A stretch of DNA of 64,000 bases. It comes from Druceiella hillmani. Its lineage: Eukaryota > Arthropoda > Insecta > Lepidoptera > Hepialidae. Positions 34,141 through 46,970 of the stretch are shown here, in pieces (position 1 is the stretch's first letter; every line of letters begins with the position of its first letter). The stretch covers positions 27,493,501 to 27,557,500 of the forward strand of contig JAYKKI010000015.1 in the NCBI GenBank assembly GCA_039881145.1, written 5' to 3'. The notes under the pieces were generated by a model. It saw only the letters and a list, made by a program, of their open reading frames with translations, was not told the origin of the DNA and made no database searches. The position numbers were made by a program, and so were the translations under genes.

Positions 34141-34959
34141 TATGCTGCAGGGTCATTCAAATATTTTTCAAGTCGAGAAAAATGTACTTGTACGTTTGGG
34201 ACAAGGATAAACTTGTAGAAAAACTCATGTCAGGGAGTTCTCACCTTTAATTTCTTATGACATTATTTCAGTGGAAATTGTATCTGTAGCATCTTTACAT
34301 TAAATAAAGATGAACATAATAATTTACAATATGCAAATAAGGATTGTACGGAAAATTGTAAGATTTATTTCATACTTTGAAGGGCAATATAACAAAATTT
34401 CTTATTTTTTTTGATATACGTAGTATGTGATTCCGCATTCCGATTTAATCTGTCACGTCCTCGCATCTACTTGTCCATCCTTTTTTAAATGCATGGAATT
34501 TGGAAGTAAAATTTTAAAAGGTGTTTTTTTAATGTACCCCTTACTTGTAGTGGACGAATTTTTTTAACTGGACAGGTCTTCTCAAATTATATAGAGGTTT
34601 TAAGTTTATTTTGCGAATTATTAAAATTGAAAATTATTCGCAAAATATTTTCTATAATTATTCAAATCCTTATTGGAAAAATTATTTCGGTTAATTTGTG
34701 CGAACTATTTTAAGAAATCTAGACAGCTACAGAAGTCTACTTTGTGCATGTTTCGAAACGCACTGGAACACTTCCTCATAAAATTTTGCCAAAATTCATT
34801 TTTGAACATGAGGTTTTATTACAAATATTTTACTTAATTAAGCACTAGGTTTAATTAAGTGAAACATTAAACGGTGATACAATCTTTACATAATAATGGA
34901 AAATGGCCACAAAATTTCACAATAATCGAGCCGACACAATGGAAGCAATACACAAATAC
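34141..34959. other. AT-rich spacer with one inverted repeat
   Basis: An inverted repeat TATTTTGCGAAT / ATTCGCAAAATA (34607-34647) with a 17-bp centre is the only structure noticed. Confidence 0.5.
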
Positions 34960-35400
34960 TCCAGAATTGGAAAATATTCAACGCACGAAATCAAATCTCT
35001 CACAAATCGACGCGGCTTGTCATATCTCAGCGGCGAGGCGCACGCACGCCACCTTCCGTATCTACATACGTCCATACGTAAGCGAATAGTGAATTATTGT
35101 AGTTATAAATAAAATACAATTTGTAACCGCTGTCGTAGGTAGGGCGGCGCGCCCTGTGTCACCGGCCTGAATAAATGCGATGGAAATTGGAGGATTTGTT
35201 TACCCGTATTCCTCTCACATCTGACACTAAAAGGTAAAATGTGCGCTTGTGTTCGTAAGAAGAGGCGAGTGTAAAAAGTTCGTCGCGCGTTCGTGTGGGT
35301 AAGAATGCTCGCACGCACACATTGGTGGTAGGCGGGCGGGTAAAGCGCTCTCCGCCGCTCTCGGTCGCGCGAGCTGCCGATGTGTAGGGTATAATGAAAT
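34960..35400. promoter_or_regulatory. GC-rich island, candidate regulatory element
   Basis: GC-rich cores lie at about 35020-35060 (AGCGGCGAGGCGCACGC), 35138-35175 (GTAGGTAGGGCGGCGCGCCC) and 35270-35385. Frames of about 70 codons overlap on both strands and in several phases, as expected of noncoding GC-rich DNA. Confidence 0.3.
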
Positions 35401-36829
35401 GTTTGGTAATGATACGTATTCTAATTTTCTCAAAAAGTTATATTTCTAGTCAGTCAATGGACAATTTTGCAAGAAAAGTTTTAGTGAAGAGCTCCGATAC
35501 TTTGTGTAAGCAAATTTGAAGGAAGGAAGTGTTCAATTGATTAACATAATTAAACTTACGAAAAGATCTATATCTGATATGATTAACAGCTATTGAAAAA
35601 AAAATTCGCTGAAACCTGATTGCCCATTTTTAATCATTAATATTTAATAAACTAGTTGAGTATCAGCGAACTCGCGCTACGAGTGTTCTATACACGCTTA
35701 GGCGTATATAAATATTTAAGTTTATATATTATTTCTATTAAACTATTAATAAATATTAATGTAATTTCTCATTATGTAAATATGTAAATATGTTTTTTCT
35801 GGTATATTTTTCACAGACATAATATATACATTTTGAAACACAGTTATTTTTACATTTGCTTAAAGTAATTTATATGAATCTTATACAGACCCAAGTAGAT
35901 GTCATAAGTTGAACTGGTAGAACTTATTTATCTGTAATAATTTTATTTTTAACTTCGTTATATATACTATTGTTGTGAATGCAGTTCAGATATTCAAAAA
36001 TAGCCATCTACACAAAAATCTAACAAAAAAACACCGTTTTAAAGCTGTACCCCCAATATTTTCGGAATACCTATTCAACGATACCCTATACGATGAGATA
36101 TGTGAATTAAAAAATTATGCCCCCCCCCCTCATATATAGAGGAGATACCCTAACATTTTTTAAAGGTTTTGTTTCATAACTTATAAGGCGTTATAAACAT
36201 GGTTAAACAAATTGCAGTTTTTTAGTACTAATAGTCTGAGATTAAATGGGCTGTGACATCCAAATGTGTTCGTGGACTTATGCCAACAATTATTTAAGGG
36301 AAGATTTTGTTTGGTTTTATAAACTTTTAAAAAAACATTAAACTTTATGCAAGCAAAATTACTCTTTGAAGTAGAATATAAAAACAATTATATAAAAACA
36401 GAGAGAGTTTAATAGTAAAGATACCGTTGTAGTGTAATATTTTGGTCGCTTGAATTGCACTAAAAGACTAACAGAATTATATTTTAATAAAGTGGGTGAA
36501 AGATCGAAAAATAAAGATGAAACTGAATAAATTTGTATAAAGTTAAAATGAGACTGAATGAAGTTAAGAATTGTTTTAAAAGTATGCGACAACCCGGTAC
36601 GTCCATATAGAATATCTCCATGTCATGTAGCGCCAATTGGTATCTAGATATTGCTGTTAAAATATTTATCATAAAAAATCACAGTTTGCCATCTAATTCC
36701 GTCACCTAAACCAAATTTCACTCCATAATCCCAAAATCGAATAAACACAATACAATACTCACAAACGATTCGTATATATAAAAGCTATGAGTAAGGAAAT
36801 ATGAAACTGTAAGCCCCATACGTGATGAT
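35401..36829. other. AT-rich spacer, no gene seen
   Basis: A C10 homopolymer lies at 36120-36129. Minus-strand frames (36181-36672) are low-information and overlapping. Nothing supportable. Confidence 0.45.
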
Positions 36830-36980
36830 AACGTTTACTTTTAATTTTGGAAGCTCGATCACGTAAATAAGCTTACGAGCGCCGCCAAGCTTCGTCGTCT
36901 ACGTCATTCCCGGATGCGAGATAAGGCACAGTCGATGGGGCTACGCCGTAGGTGATAGTGTAGTCGTAGAGAGATCTTTG
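36830..36980. promoter_or_regulatory. Small GC-rich island with GATA-type site
   Basis: Contains AAGCTTACGAGCGCCGCCAA (about 36869), GACGTCATTC-like text (CTACGTCATTCCCGG, about 36899) and a GAGATAAGG GATA-type core (about 36919). No frame. Confidence 0.3.
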
Positions 36981-39189
36981 TTGGGCGAAATTTCAAATCA
37001 ATTTTCGCAAGTTTTATATGTAGTCGGTATTAGATAGATTTATGTGTGTGAGCGCGCATCTTTATGTAGATTATATACGAAAACGATACGATAGTAAATA
37101 ACGTTTTTGACATCAGTTTTATATAAAATTCGTATTGCCAATTTAATTATCCTATTTTGGTTTTAAATACGAATATAATTTAAAGATTTTATTATTAAAT
37201 CCATAGTTAATTTTACAACATTAATGTTGATTGTAGCTAAGAACAAAAGTAGAGATGACAAATCCCGTACGATATGCGATTTTGAAATATTTGGTTTATG
37301 TTAGTCAGCCTATATTTAGTAGTTTTCTTAAATTTCATATTTAATTTGACTACTAAATTAATTTAACATAATACGTATTTTTAATCCCGGTCTGTGGTAC
37401 ATAAATTTATACCAGTAAGATTTGATAAGCAAAATATGTAAATTATAACTACAGTATACAAATTTGGATGTTATCAATATTTATCGTAGTTTGTAGTATA
37501 TAAAGTTTCGTATAAATTAGTTATAAAGTTTCGTACATTTAAATTACTTCTGTAAGCAGCTTTATTAATATTATCTACTCGAATTACCCTAATTCATTCT
37601 TATAAAATATTCATTATAAGTACAACATTTTTATGGCGTTGGTGATTTACCTTTACGAGACATCGTTATTGATTATCGTCGTTTATTTTCTAAGTCAAAC
37701 TAAAGTTATACGTATTTGAGCACACAGTTTCTATATTTAACATTACCGTATTTTTCAACGACATTAAAGATGTATTTCATATTGTTAATGAACGACATAA
37801 TACGATATTAAGTATTACTAGAAGGAGTATTTTCAAAATGGCTCCACCACGAAAAAAAAAATTATGCATTGTTTTTATGTATTGAAAAAAATATTTAAAC
37901 ATTTTAGGACCTATTATAAAACATTGAAAACTGGTGATCGCTGATGCACTTGTACTATACCGATTGTCATTGACTTCCGTTCACCATTTCGCTCCTGCCA
38001 TAATTATATGCACGTACTGGTGAAAATAAATAACTCAATTTTATTTAGTGATATGATTCCTATTTGTAAATTATTATAATTTGTTATAAAACAAAGTGTG
38101 TTATAAAATAAAATAACAAAAGTGTATCAACTGTTTATTGTTGTAACAGGAAGGCGCATAAGGACTCTTGGCTATTTATATAATGACACTTTTATTTGTT
38201 ATCATAACTGAGCACGCAAAATGCAGTAAGCGTATAAGCTGCGCACATATAAATGGATCAAATTGCACACGCTCAATCATTTTCAAATTTTATTCATAAT
38301 TCACATTTTTATGATTACCTTTGTTATTCTCATCGCATTATATACCATTTTTTAATATTTTTATTCTTCTATTAAGTAATAATTCGCAGTTTTATCGGAA
38401 AACATATCTGTAGATATATTTCTCTAAAGCCATTATCTTTTAAATGGTATTTAAACTAGCATATCGCGACTTTATAACATTCCGATTCTGTATAAACTGC
38501 GTGATTTTTATTAATTTTGTTTTTAATACAACAAGTATAACAAAAAGAAAATTAAAAATCAATTAAGTTTATTGGGACACACTAAGCTAAGACGGACATT
38601 TATTTTGACTTTAGTTCAAATTCAAAGAAAAGATGCGTTTAATATAGAGATCAACATATTAGAAAGAAAATATTGCTTGTCATAATAACTACAAACTTAT
38701 CATGTAGTTGCTATTTTATTAGATAAGAAACAAATACGCTTTAGAATTTGTAATATCAACTGAGAATTTCTAGTAACTTAAGTTTTAATTTAATTGTAGT
38801 TAATTAACTAATAATTCGTCTCCAAAAAAAAGTTTCGGAATATTTTAACAAAAATCAAATTTTCAAAAAAAACCTTATTATTTTAAAAACTACAGTACTA
38901 TATTAATATCGGAGTAGTAAATCCAACAATATTTTGTACATAAACCAATAATTTCGATATTAGAAGATTTCTTTACTACAATTAGACAAGATAATATTGC
39001 TTTACAAGACCTATGTTACAATTTAAACAGTAATTTATTTGATATTTTATTTGTTTCGTTGTTGCTGTCATCTAATTTTCACAGCATGTTTATCTACATA
39101 CATGTGCGTAATGGGCAACGAAAAATATATTTACGAGTACGTATTACATAAACGTTGTATATACAAATTCTACGAACTTCTTCTAATTT
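36981..39189. other. AT-rich spacer, no gene seen
   Basis: The longest featureless part of the window. Only small local repeats (for example TATAAAGTTTCGTA twice at about 37499-37541) were noticed. Confidence 0.5.
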
Positions 39190-39540
39190 AATAATAACAA
39201 ATATCGAAAATTCCATCCACCCCGTACGAAATAGTAGGTAGGTACGCACACACTGCGCCACACAGGCGCGAGTTGGCGATATGTATATGAGATGTTGACG
39301 GTGTTTGTCCACGGGCTCAGGGCGGGCTGGACAAACGCAAAGCTCTTGTTCAAACATGCGATTAGTTAGGCGGCCGCCACTCGACGTTGATGTATCATAT
39401 CGGATCACGGCGACCGAACACGGCTCGGCCACGTTATTATTTAGGCGGGCGGGTGACGAGGAGTTCTGGGGGGTGGAATGGCTTCTGTGTATCAATTATG
39501 TTTCGTAGCGGTGGACCGTTGTGATGATGATGGTCCTGAC
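39190..39540. promoter_or_regulatory. GC-rich island with inverted forkhead-type sites
   Basis: GTTTGTCC (39303-39310) and its complement GGACAAAC (39329-39336) flank a GC-rich centre, and a further TTCAAACATG follows. TGTTTGT/ACAAACA-type strings resemble forkhead-factor sites. The 133-codon minus frame (39094-39495) and the 67-codon plus frame overlap, and neither shows a known domain. Confidence 0.35.
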
Positions 39541-40446
39541 TGGTATAGTAAGTACATATAGAATCTGTAATGAGGTGACAGTAACATGATCTCTTGGCTC
39601 ATAAAGTAAAAAGGCATTAAAGTAATTTATGGAATCGGCCACAAAATAAATAGTTGTAATATTTTTTGTGTGTTAGCAACTTTAAAATTTATCAAAAATA
39701 TCTATACTAGTAATCATATAGGTATTCAAAGGTTCATTGGGGATCGTTCAGACGGAAGTTTTATTGCTTTAAAAAAATATAGAAAAATAATTAGAAAACG
39801 GCTGGCTGACGACATTATTCATGAAAGGCAGCGGAAGATTTATCAGATATAACTTTTATGATCAGTATTTAATGTGAAGCGCTTTAAAAATGTCCATTAT
39901 ATTTCTGATTTTGCTTTGATGACAGTATGATCGTAGTTTTCGGTGAAGCGTTTGTTTGTCATAAAATTTAGTGCACTTTGGCGTATATTATTTCTGTTTA
40001 TTCGAGTAAGATAAACAAGGTTTCTTTTATATTACGAGAAATATGGGTGAACTCAATATGAATTTGTTTAAATCTTTGATAAGTGAATTTTTAAAAAAAA
40101 ATCTGACATTACTTTTCTTCGTGTGCTATTCTTAAGTGTTTTAGTGCAGCCACAATTGATTTGAAGCAATTTTAATTTGAAACCGTACCAAAACTCTCGC
40201 CTTCCATTTTTATAAAACTATATTCAAGTACTGAAATGAAAGAATCTCGAGATGCGGAGGAAATAAGGTAGTAATCAGGATAAGGATATGTATATTTTTA
40301 AGACAAGTTTTCAGTAGAAAAATCCAAATAAGAGAAAACAAATTGATATGAGAGTTTGGTGTGTAGAAATAAATAAAGTAAATACATTCGATCGTAAGTC
40401 AAAGCCATACGGATGCGACTCATATTTAGAATGAATATAAGATTCT
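39541..40446. other. AT-rich spacer, no gene seen
   Basis: Nothing supportable is seen in this stretch. Confidence 0.5.
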
Positions 40447-40502
40447 TATGATTATAGGTGATATGATTGTGATTATACATGATATGATTATGGTTATACA
40501 TT
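40447..40502. repeat. Short tandem repeat, about 21-22-bp unit
   Basis: About two and a half copies of GATTATAnnTGATATGATT. It gives a His/Asn-repeat frame on the minus strand that is not a gene. Confidence 0.75.
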
Positions 40503-41214
40503 TTTTTTAACTGCAGCAGGTTAATGCAATATGCGTATATTTAAAAACTTTTTAGTTACAAACGACTGAATTTAAGCTAAAATATTGTTAATAATTAATT
40601 TCGTCATCTCCGTATCACTGATTAAAAATAATTTTTCAACGAAGTATTGACACTGGTTTTTTTCTAATAACTAAATCAATTTTTCTAAGTGCAGGTATGA
40701 ATTTAAAAATTGACATAACCTATCTACGCACAATTGTGGAAGGAAACTAAGTACTGAACTTAAATGGCTTGAAACGCTCTAAGTTATGTAGACAACCCAA
40801 AAAGAACAAGTTCTCTTAAGTAATCAGCAGCAAGCGATGGCTTTTTATTTGATCAATATGTTCAGGTTTTTTATTATTTCGAGCTAAATTGTCTGTTTTT
40901 ATTTTTGACATCACCTACACATGGATATATGTATGCCGAATAATATTTTTTTGTAATATAATGTGATGATGTCATTTGAATTTTTACCTGATCCTCGAAT
41001 TCAAGAAGTATTATCCGCAATCATTATTGTTGTTATCGGCTTGTTTTAAGAAGTTTCACTTCCAGTAAACGTGCCGCATGTTGATCTTATTTTATTTAAG
41101 CTTATAAATATACTACACTAAATACACTACACGAAGCTAAAGTTTAATTATACTAATTCAAAATTGAACAGCCTCTATATATACTAGCCATTTGAATGCG
41201 AAGTAGCAAATGTC
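40503..41214. other. AT-rich spacer, no gene seen
   Basis: Nothing supportable is seen in this stretch. Confidence 0.5.
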
Positions 41215-41400
41215 TGCACACAATCGGCGTCGGCCAAATCCCGACCATTTGTCTGGGCAGGCGGTGCGGGGGCTGAAAGAGTTATATTTATAACGCCGCC
41301 CCCGAGAAGGTATGGTCAGTTTAATTTCAACAGCAAGCCGGCGTGAGATATGTCACCGTCGGTATCTACATTTCTGTCGTCTTAAGCAGACCCTCCTTAT
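41215..41400. promoter_or_regulatory. GC-rich island with MEF2-like palindrome
   Basis: GTTATATTTATAAC (41281-41294) is a 14-bp near-palindrome close to the MEF2 core (CTATATTTATAG form). It sits between GGCGGTGCGGGGGC (about 41260) and CGCCGCCCCCGAG. CAAGCCGGCG follows at about 41334. No frame. Confidence 0.35.
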
Positions 41401-41837
41401 TTATTGTTGATGTACATAAATTATTTCTTCCCAACTGTGAAGGTGCGTATGGGATGGAGTATCGAATTTGAAGTGTCTACATTGAATTAGTAATGAGTGC
41501 TGAAAAACAATTTTTTTTGTCTTTGTAATGTTCAAAATTACAAACATAAATTGGGCGTTTTATTAATACCATACAATCTAATTTCTTCACATTCAAAGGA
41601 TTAAACCTCATTTGCTTAAAATGTTGAATACCTAATTGTCAATTATGAAAAAACGAATCATTCTTGTTTTTTATTAAGCACTTCTAAACACGTACGGTGG
41701 GCAATCACTCAAAATCTTAGTTACGAAATAAATACCAAATATCAATTTACTGTGTTCAAATCTTTTTAATACTTAATAATTTATCTTAAAAATGTTATCA
41801 AAAGTCATCATGAAGTTATAATAACTTTTGAGAGTTT
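41401..41837. other. AT-rich spacer, no gene seen
   Basis: Nothing supportable is seen in this stretch. Confidence 0.5.
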
Positions 41838-42185
41838 TGTATCTAAAACTAAAAAACGGAACCCTTGTAGGATCACTAAGTGTCAATCTGTTCAACGTGT
41901 CTGTCCGTATGTTACGACCCTACGAACCCATTTTCACATAAACCGTTGGACGCAGAAACTTGTCAAGTATGTATTTTATTAATTCACATATTTTCTACTA
42001 GTTGACTTTTTAATATATTTTTTTTAATTTATGCATTGTGTGAGGTATCATTTGAAAGGGCTTGATACAAGGAAAATACAATATGTTTTGATAATTTTGA
42101 ATTGCATATTTAAAAAGATACTCTAACACATTTTTGAAACTACTGTACCAAAAATCATAAAAGAACGGCCTTTTTTTCGAATTTT
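41838..42185 (+). repeat. Dispersed repeat fragment, CGGAACCC type
   Basis: AAAAAACGGAACCCTTGTAG, then GATCACTAAGTG, then CGTGTCTGTCCGTATG recall the same lepidopteran repeat group as 10836-11482. The 3' half contains ATTTGAAAGGGCTTGATAC. Decayed, with no coding capacity. Confidence 0.5.
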
Positions 42186-42829
42186 TATATATGCACGATA
42201 TTTCTACGCTTATGAAAGATATATTAGTAAATATATTTCGCGGAGTGAGAAATAAATATTTATCAGCTCAAATAATCTTACACATTTCGACCCAAAACTT
42301 CACTAGACAGTTTATTCATTTTTACATGCCTTCATCCACAACAACTTACGTATTTACTAGTCGAGTATAATGGATAAATTATCGGTTATATGGAGACCTA
42401 TTAGCCAGACAAATTTTTAAAATTCAATTTTTTACCCCATTTCTTCATTACTAGTCCTTTATTTCATATTATAATTCAATTAGTGATTCCCAACTTCATC
42501 GTCTGTTAAACGACAGATCTGGAGCAGTGTTTTAGTTTCTCATTTAATTTCCTCAATATCCTAGGTGAATACTTGTGTCTGCTGAAACTTAATGACCTTC
42601 TTTAATTAGATTTTTTGAACCTCACCGCACTTTATTCTGAGTATGTAGGTAACTAATTGGCCACAGGTGCATTGTTATGAATTTTTAGTCATTATATAAA
42701 TAATATTTATTATCTAAATTTCAATTTTCCAGTGTCCTAAAATCCTTCATTTTAGATCACATAATCTCGCTATATGAGGTAACAAATATGGGTTAACCGT
42801 TCCTCATTTATCTATTTTCCCCCTATACC
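42186..42829. other. AT-rich spacer, no gene seen
   Basis: Nothing supportable is seen in this stretch. Confidence 0.5.
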
Positions 42830-43030
42830 ATCATCTCATCACCCAATTAGCCACCCCGACCATCGCCACTCTTTAAGCGAGGCAGCCGAGTTCAGATGTG
42901 GACCGCGACTAGGTAGGCGCGAGCGACGTGTGCTCGTGCAGCTTGGCGCATGCGCCGTGACCCTTGGTCGATAATGACTCAGGGCCTCTCGCTCGCGGCG
43001 TTCATCTCGCGTCCTCCCGCCGTACACTTA
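42830..43030. promoter_or_regulatory. GC-rich island with NRF1/Ewg-type and AP-1 sites
   Basis: GGCGCATGCGCC (42945-42956) is a perfect palindrome containing GCGCATGCGC, the NRF1/Erect-wing core usually found in promoters. ATGACTCA (42974-42981) is a perfect AP-1-type site 18 bp further on. The block is CpG-rich throughout. It is a plausible CpG-type promoter, but no adjacent exon is recognised. Confidence 0.45.
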
Positions 43031-45247
43031 CAACACTGTAAGGGGTTACATTTTGTGTACGTACTAATACATATCTAAATTTATAAACACTGACTAGAGG
43101 TGGCGAAGGTCGGTCGAGTTGATGCCGCAAGTTACTTTAGCCAGATCTTTTGTTATTTCAAAATTAGCATCTATTCTCGATGCTGCTTTTTAGTAAAAAT
43201 TGCCATCGGGAGTTAGTTTAAATAAGTGTTGATTACTGTCGATCTGTAATTGATTAAGTAATTTTTTTAAATATGTAATTGCTAAATACGAATTTTACAA
43301 TCTATAACATGATTACATGCGATAGAAGGAATTGCTAAAAATATTGAAATTATAATTATATTGATTTTTCTAATAAGTTTTAACTGAAATTTGTTCTTAC
43401 AATTTTTTTTATAATCCTAATGTTACAAAGAAATCAAACTACGAATACGTTAATTAATATGCAAAATATTTATCCATGACTTGCGAACTTTTTTATTCTG
43501 GAAATATATACCTTGAATTATAAATAAGTAGCAGATGGTGTAATGTCGGATGGATAGCTATAAGGTGGATGTGTTAGCAAAACCTAGCCCAAATCCTGTA
43601 ACGGAAATACATTTTGGATGACACATGGACATGGACATGGAGAAAAAGAAGTTAATATCTACATAGTTTGACAGACAGTCGATATAGATGTTGGTTGTAA
43701 ATCTCTCCATTCACCAATAATCTTTCCGGAAGCAACTTGAATCAAATAAAGCCCTTAATACCCTACCAGCAGTAACATTATCTTTCCGATATTCAGTTCA
43801 GGCGCCTATTTTTTTTCACTAAGGCTTTAGAATTTACGCATGTCCTTAACGTATGTAAGCTGTTTTTTATCACCAGCTACTAATTATTTAAGCCAATCGA
43901 ATTTACATTTCAATGTCAATAATTATTCAATTATAAATAGAAGAGCCTATATTTGATATCGATTTAAATCAATTTAATTTTTTCCATTTGAAGGTGTAGG
44001 TGCTACGAACTGTCATTAACGGAGCGCATTTCAATCTATTTTCACCTTATATTAAAATTTTCTGGAACATTAGAAAAACTTTTACAAAGTCCCAATATTA
44101 TTACCTACAGAGTTTATCATTGTTGTCTATATACGTAACGTAAGTAAATGTTTAGCTAGTAGGGTAAGTATCTAAAAGGGAATATCGTTTCCCCCTCTCC
44201 TAATATTCCTCTTTGTATTAAGCAACCTTACGCTGGTTTCCACGCACACATGCTCGAGTATTCGTACGACTTTTTACGAATTTTTAATATACTTAAGCAA
44301 CATGTCTTCGTTTTCCGAGTTTCATTTTCTTAAAACTTATCTTGTTAAATATAACCAAACTATTTCAGTATTTCAACTTCTTCAGAATGCTTTCTTCGAC
44401 ATCGGTTTTTCATGGAATATAGTTATTTTTAATTTTATTGTATAAATTATCTGCTTTCAATGTATACGTAAGTCATGATTTAATAAGTCATAAGAACGTA
44501 AAACTCATTCTATCAATATTTATAAAAAAATTAAAACACAACTGCAGAAAATCCAAACAATGTAATTAGTGTACATATTTTCTTATGTCATTGAAATACG
44601 TACTTTTAATTTTAAGAACCAGGGGAGCTCATTACATAAAAGGAAACAGATTTCAGTAATGTTATAAGTAAATATACATTTCCGTAGTCTTATAAATTTA
44701 CTGCAAATCTACATTCAGAAAACTACATTTCCAAACTTTACTTAAGGATCTCTTTATTTTTCTTATTGATAAGATGCGGATTTTTTCTTGTGACGTTACA
44801 AATTTCTGTTTTGAGAAAGATCACAAAGCACGTCTTATGACATACTTATAGTCAAAATTTCTTAAAAAGGTTATTTCAAAATTATAGTTTATATTCACTT
44901 TTTACGTTAACAGTTTTCTAAGACATCGCAGATATTTATTTAGAAGTAGGTCTACTGTCCTCAATTCGTCAAAAGACGAGAATGATGACGAATTTACTTT
45001 ATGAATAAAATAGTAAGGAGTAAGTATTACAAATTTAAATTTCGTTGTTAAATATGTATTTAATACTCTAATGAGTATATTGTAAAGAAATTTAGACCTT
45101 ATCATTACTATTAAAATATTATACCGAAACCAACTTAAGAAATATTTCTGTGTAAGTTATTTTACTGTCTTTTGAACAAAAAGCTAAAAAAGAAGTTTAT
45201 GTAACAATATACCTTACCGTTAAGATATATTTAATAAATTTTAGATT
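43031..45247. other. AT-rich spacer, no gene seen
   Basis: A tiny ACATGGACATGGACATGG repeat lies at 43622-43639. Nothing else is supportable. Confidence 0.5.
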
Positions 45248-45255
45248 AGTATATC

Positions 45256-45285
<30 letters not shown>
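45248..45285. repeat. (TA)n microsatellite
   Basis: A short TA array ending in ATTATATAATCC. Confidence 0.95.
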
Positions 45286-45288
<3 letters not shown>

Positions 45289-45329
45289 ATCCTGACAGAT
45301 TTAAGAAATGCATATACCGAAGGCTTAAT

Positions 45330-45770
45330 ATAGTATTTGGGTTGTGACACTACGAACATAACGGAGCGCAAGAACAGCTCTCATTCGAACGAGCCACTAT
45401 TTAAGTCCCACATGTATGTAGTTATTTATGCATTTGTGTGTGTTTGTGCATTATTATATTGTGTTTGTGTTTTATGTGCATATTGTGTACATTCCGGCAC
45501 TAGACGCGTCTGTGTCCTCGTCCGTGCGCCCAAAATCGGCGTGTGTGCGTGCCTTGTGTGAAATACGTGTATGCTCTGTTTACGTGTTGGGCTTTTCTTA
45601 TTTTCTTATTTTCGCCACCCCAGACTTGGCTGCGACGTACCTCCTACACCGTCTTATGTATGCTACTTATATATTTTATACTCAGCACATAGATAATGTG
45701 TATGTAGACGAGCGGAACGCCTTTAATCAGACTCGCTGCTCCAAGTTTTCGTTTCGTTTTCCGCGTTTCT
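45330..45770. promoter_or_regulatory. Balanced-composition island with TG-rich core
   Basis: A TGTGTGTTTGTG-rich tract (45434-45490) leads into GACGCGTCTGTGTCCTCG (about 45503) and further CpG-rich text. A 114-codon plus frame (45428-45772) and a 74-codon frame overlap in another phase. No domain is recognised, so I treat them as noncoding. Confidence 0.3.
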
Positions 45771-46363
45771 AATTGCGTTTCGTTTCCTCCGAAAATTGTG
45801 TTTTTTTCGACTTCATTTATTCGTGTGTAATAAAATGGGTAGGGTGGATTAGGGCTTAATCTTGTTTGGGAGCGGAGTATAAAGAATTTAGCCATGAAGT
45901 AAATTTAATTTTTCGTTTATCGTTATGGCGCTTTTACTTTTTAGGTATTTCAATCAGTATTCGTTCGCTTAAAATTTCCGAGCAATATTTTCGTTATTGT
46001 AGTACCAATCTTTGTTTTCATTGAAGGGCTTTGGTTAAAGCGATTATTGTGAAATAGCAAAATTTCATTTTTGTCTGGAATTAGTCATATTTATATTCAA
46101 GTCGTTACTGAATATTTCTACGTTGAGTGGAAGTTAAACTAAATGAGAAATGGGTTATTGATCAAAGATTGTTCTTTGACAAAGATGTTACGTATGTTAA
46201 TCACACTGCTAATTTTAATAATTTGCTAGAAAGATTTCCTATAACTTTTGATGGTTTCGAATTTCAATTAATGAATATACGAATGATGATAAGACAAAAC
46301 TATGGAATCTAACATTATTCGACCTGACATCGAAATATGATGTGTAATAACTATTATTTAAAC

Positions 46364-46365
<2 letters not shown>
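45771..46365. other. AT-rich spacer, no gene seen
   Basis: A 61-codon plus frame (46127-46312) has a fairly even residue mix (Asn/Phe/Arg-rich) but matches nothing I know. Confidence 0.4.

Positions 46366-46415
<50 letters not shown>
46366..46415. repeat. (TA)n microsatellite
   Basis: A simple TA array. Confidence 0.95.
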
Positions 46416-46419
<4 letters not shown>

Positions 46420-46539
46420 TTAAATATACAAGGACTTAAAAATAAAATTCATAAATTTGAAACCTAAAGGAATCACATGGTTAAAAACTTTGCTTTCACC
46501 ATAAGGGACGAATACACCGTAGTCACACCTTGTCCCTTA

Positions 46540-46970
46540 AGTGAGTGCTTCTCTTCCTCTTGGTCTCCAGCAACATTCGCCCTAATTGACACGCCAAACG
46601 TGTTTCAAAATAATGCTTTAAACTTGTCCCCATAACCTTTCCCTCCTGCTACCTTTTTCCAAATGCCTCAGTGTTCATGCCCGTGGCTAAGACCAACTCT
46701 CCCCGCACGTATCTTAAGTAAGGCTCGACGTGGGAATGGGGAAGTGGGCGGCGGGAGAGGGAGGGGGCGCTAGAGAAGGGAAAAGGAGATGGAGCTGAGA
46801 CTAAGAACTCGCATTAATATTCCTAACTTTTATCTCCGCATGCTAAGGGGCACTCGAGACTTGAATAACTGTGTATTAATACGGCTGCGAGCCGTGCTTC
46901 TGGCTAGCTGGCTCGCTACTTACGAGTGGGCAAGCACTCGGCTTGTTAACTTGATTTACCTTTGTTTGTA
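46540..46970. promoter_or_regulatory. GC-balanced island with polypurine tract
   Basis: The left part is pyrimidine-rich. A strongly purine-biased GGGGAAGTGGGCGGCGGGAG stretch (about 46738, continuing to about 46790) follows. A CGAGCCGTGCTTC segment comes next. The purine tract resembles the one at 4576-4710. No convincing gene. Confidence 0.3.

Noticed and set aside
39094..39495. 133-codon minus-strand frame
   Set aside because: It lies on a GC-rich island, overlaps an open plus-strand frame, and contains no domain or motif I recognise; length is explained by low stop-codon density.
45428..45772. 114-codon plus-strand frame
   Set aside because: It begins in a TG-rich low-complexity tract and overlaps another open frame in a different phase; no recognisable protein features.
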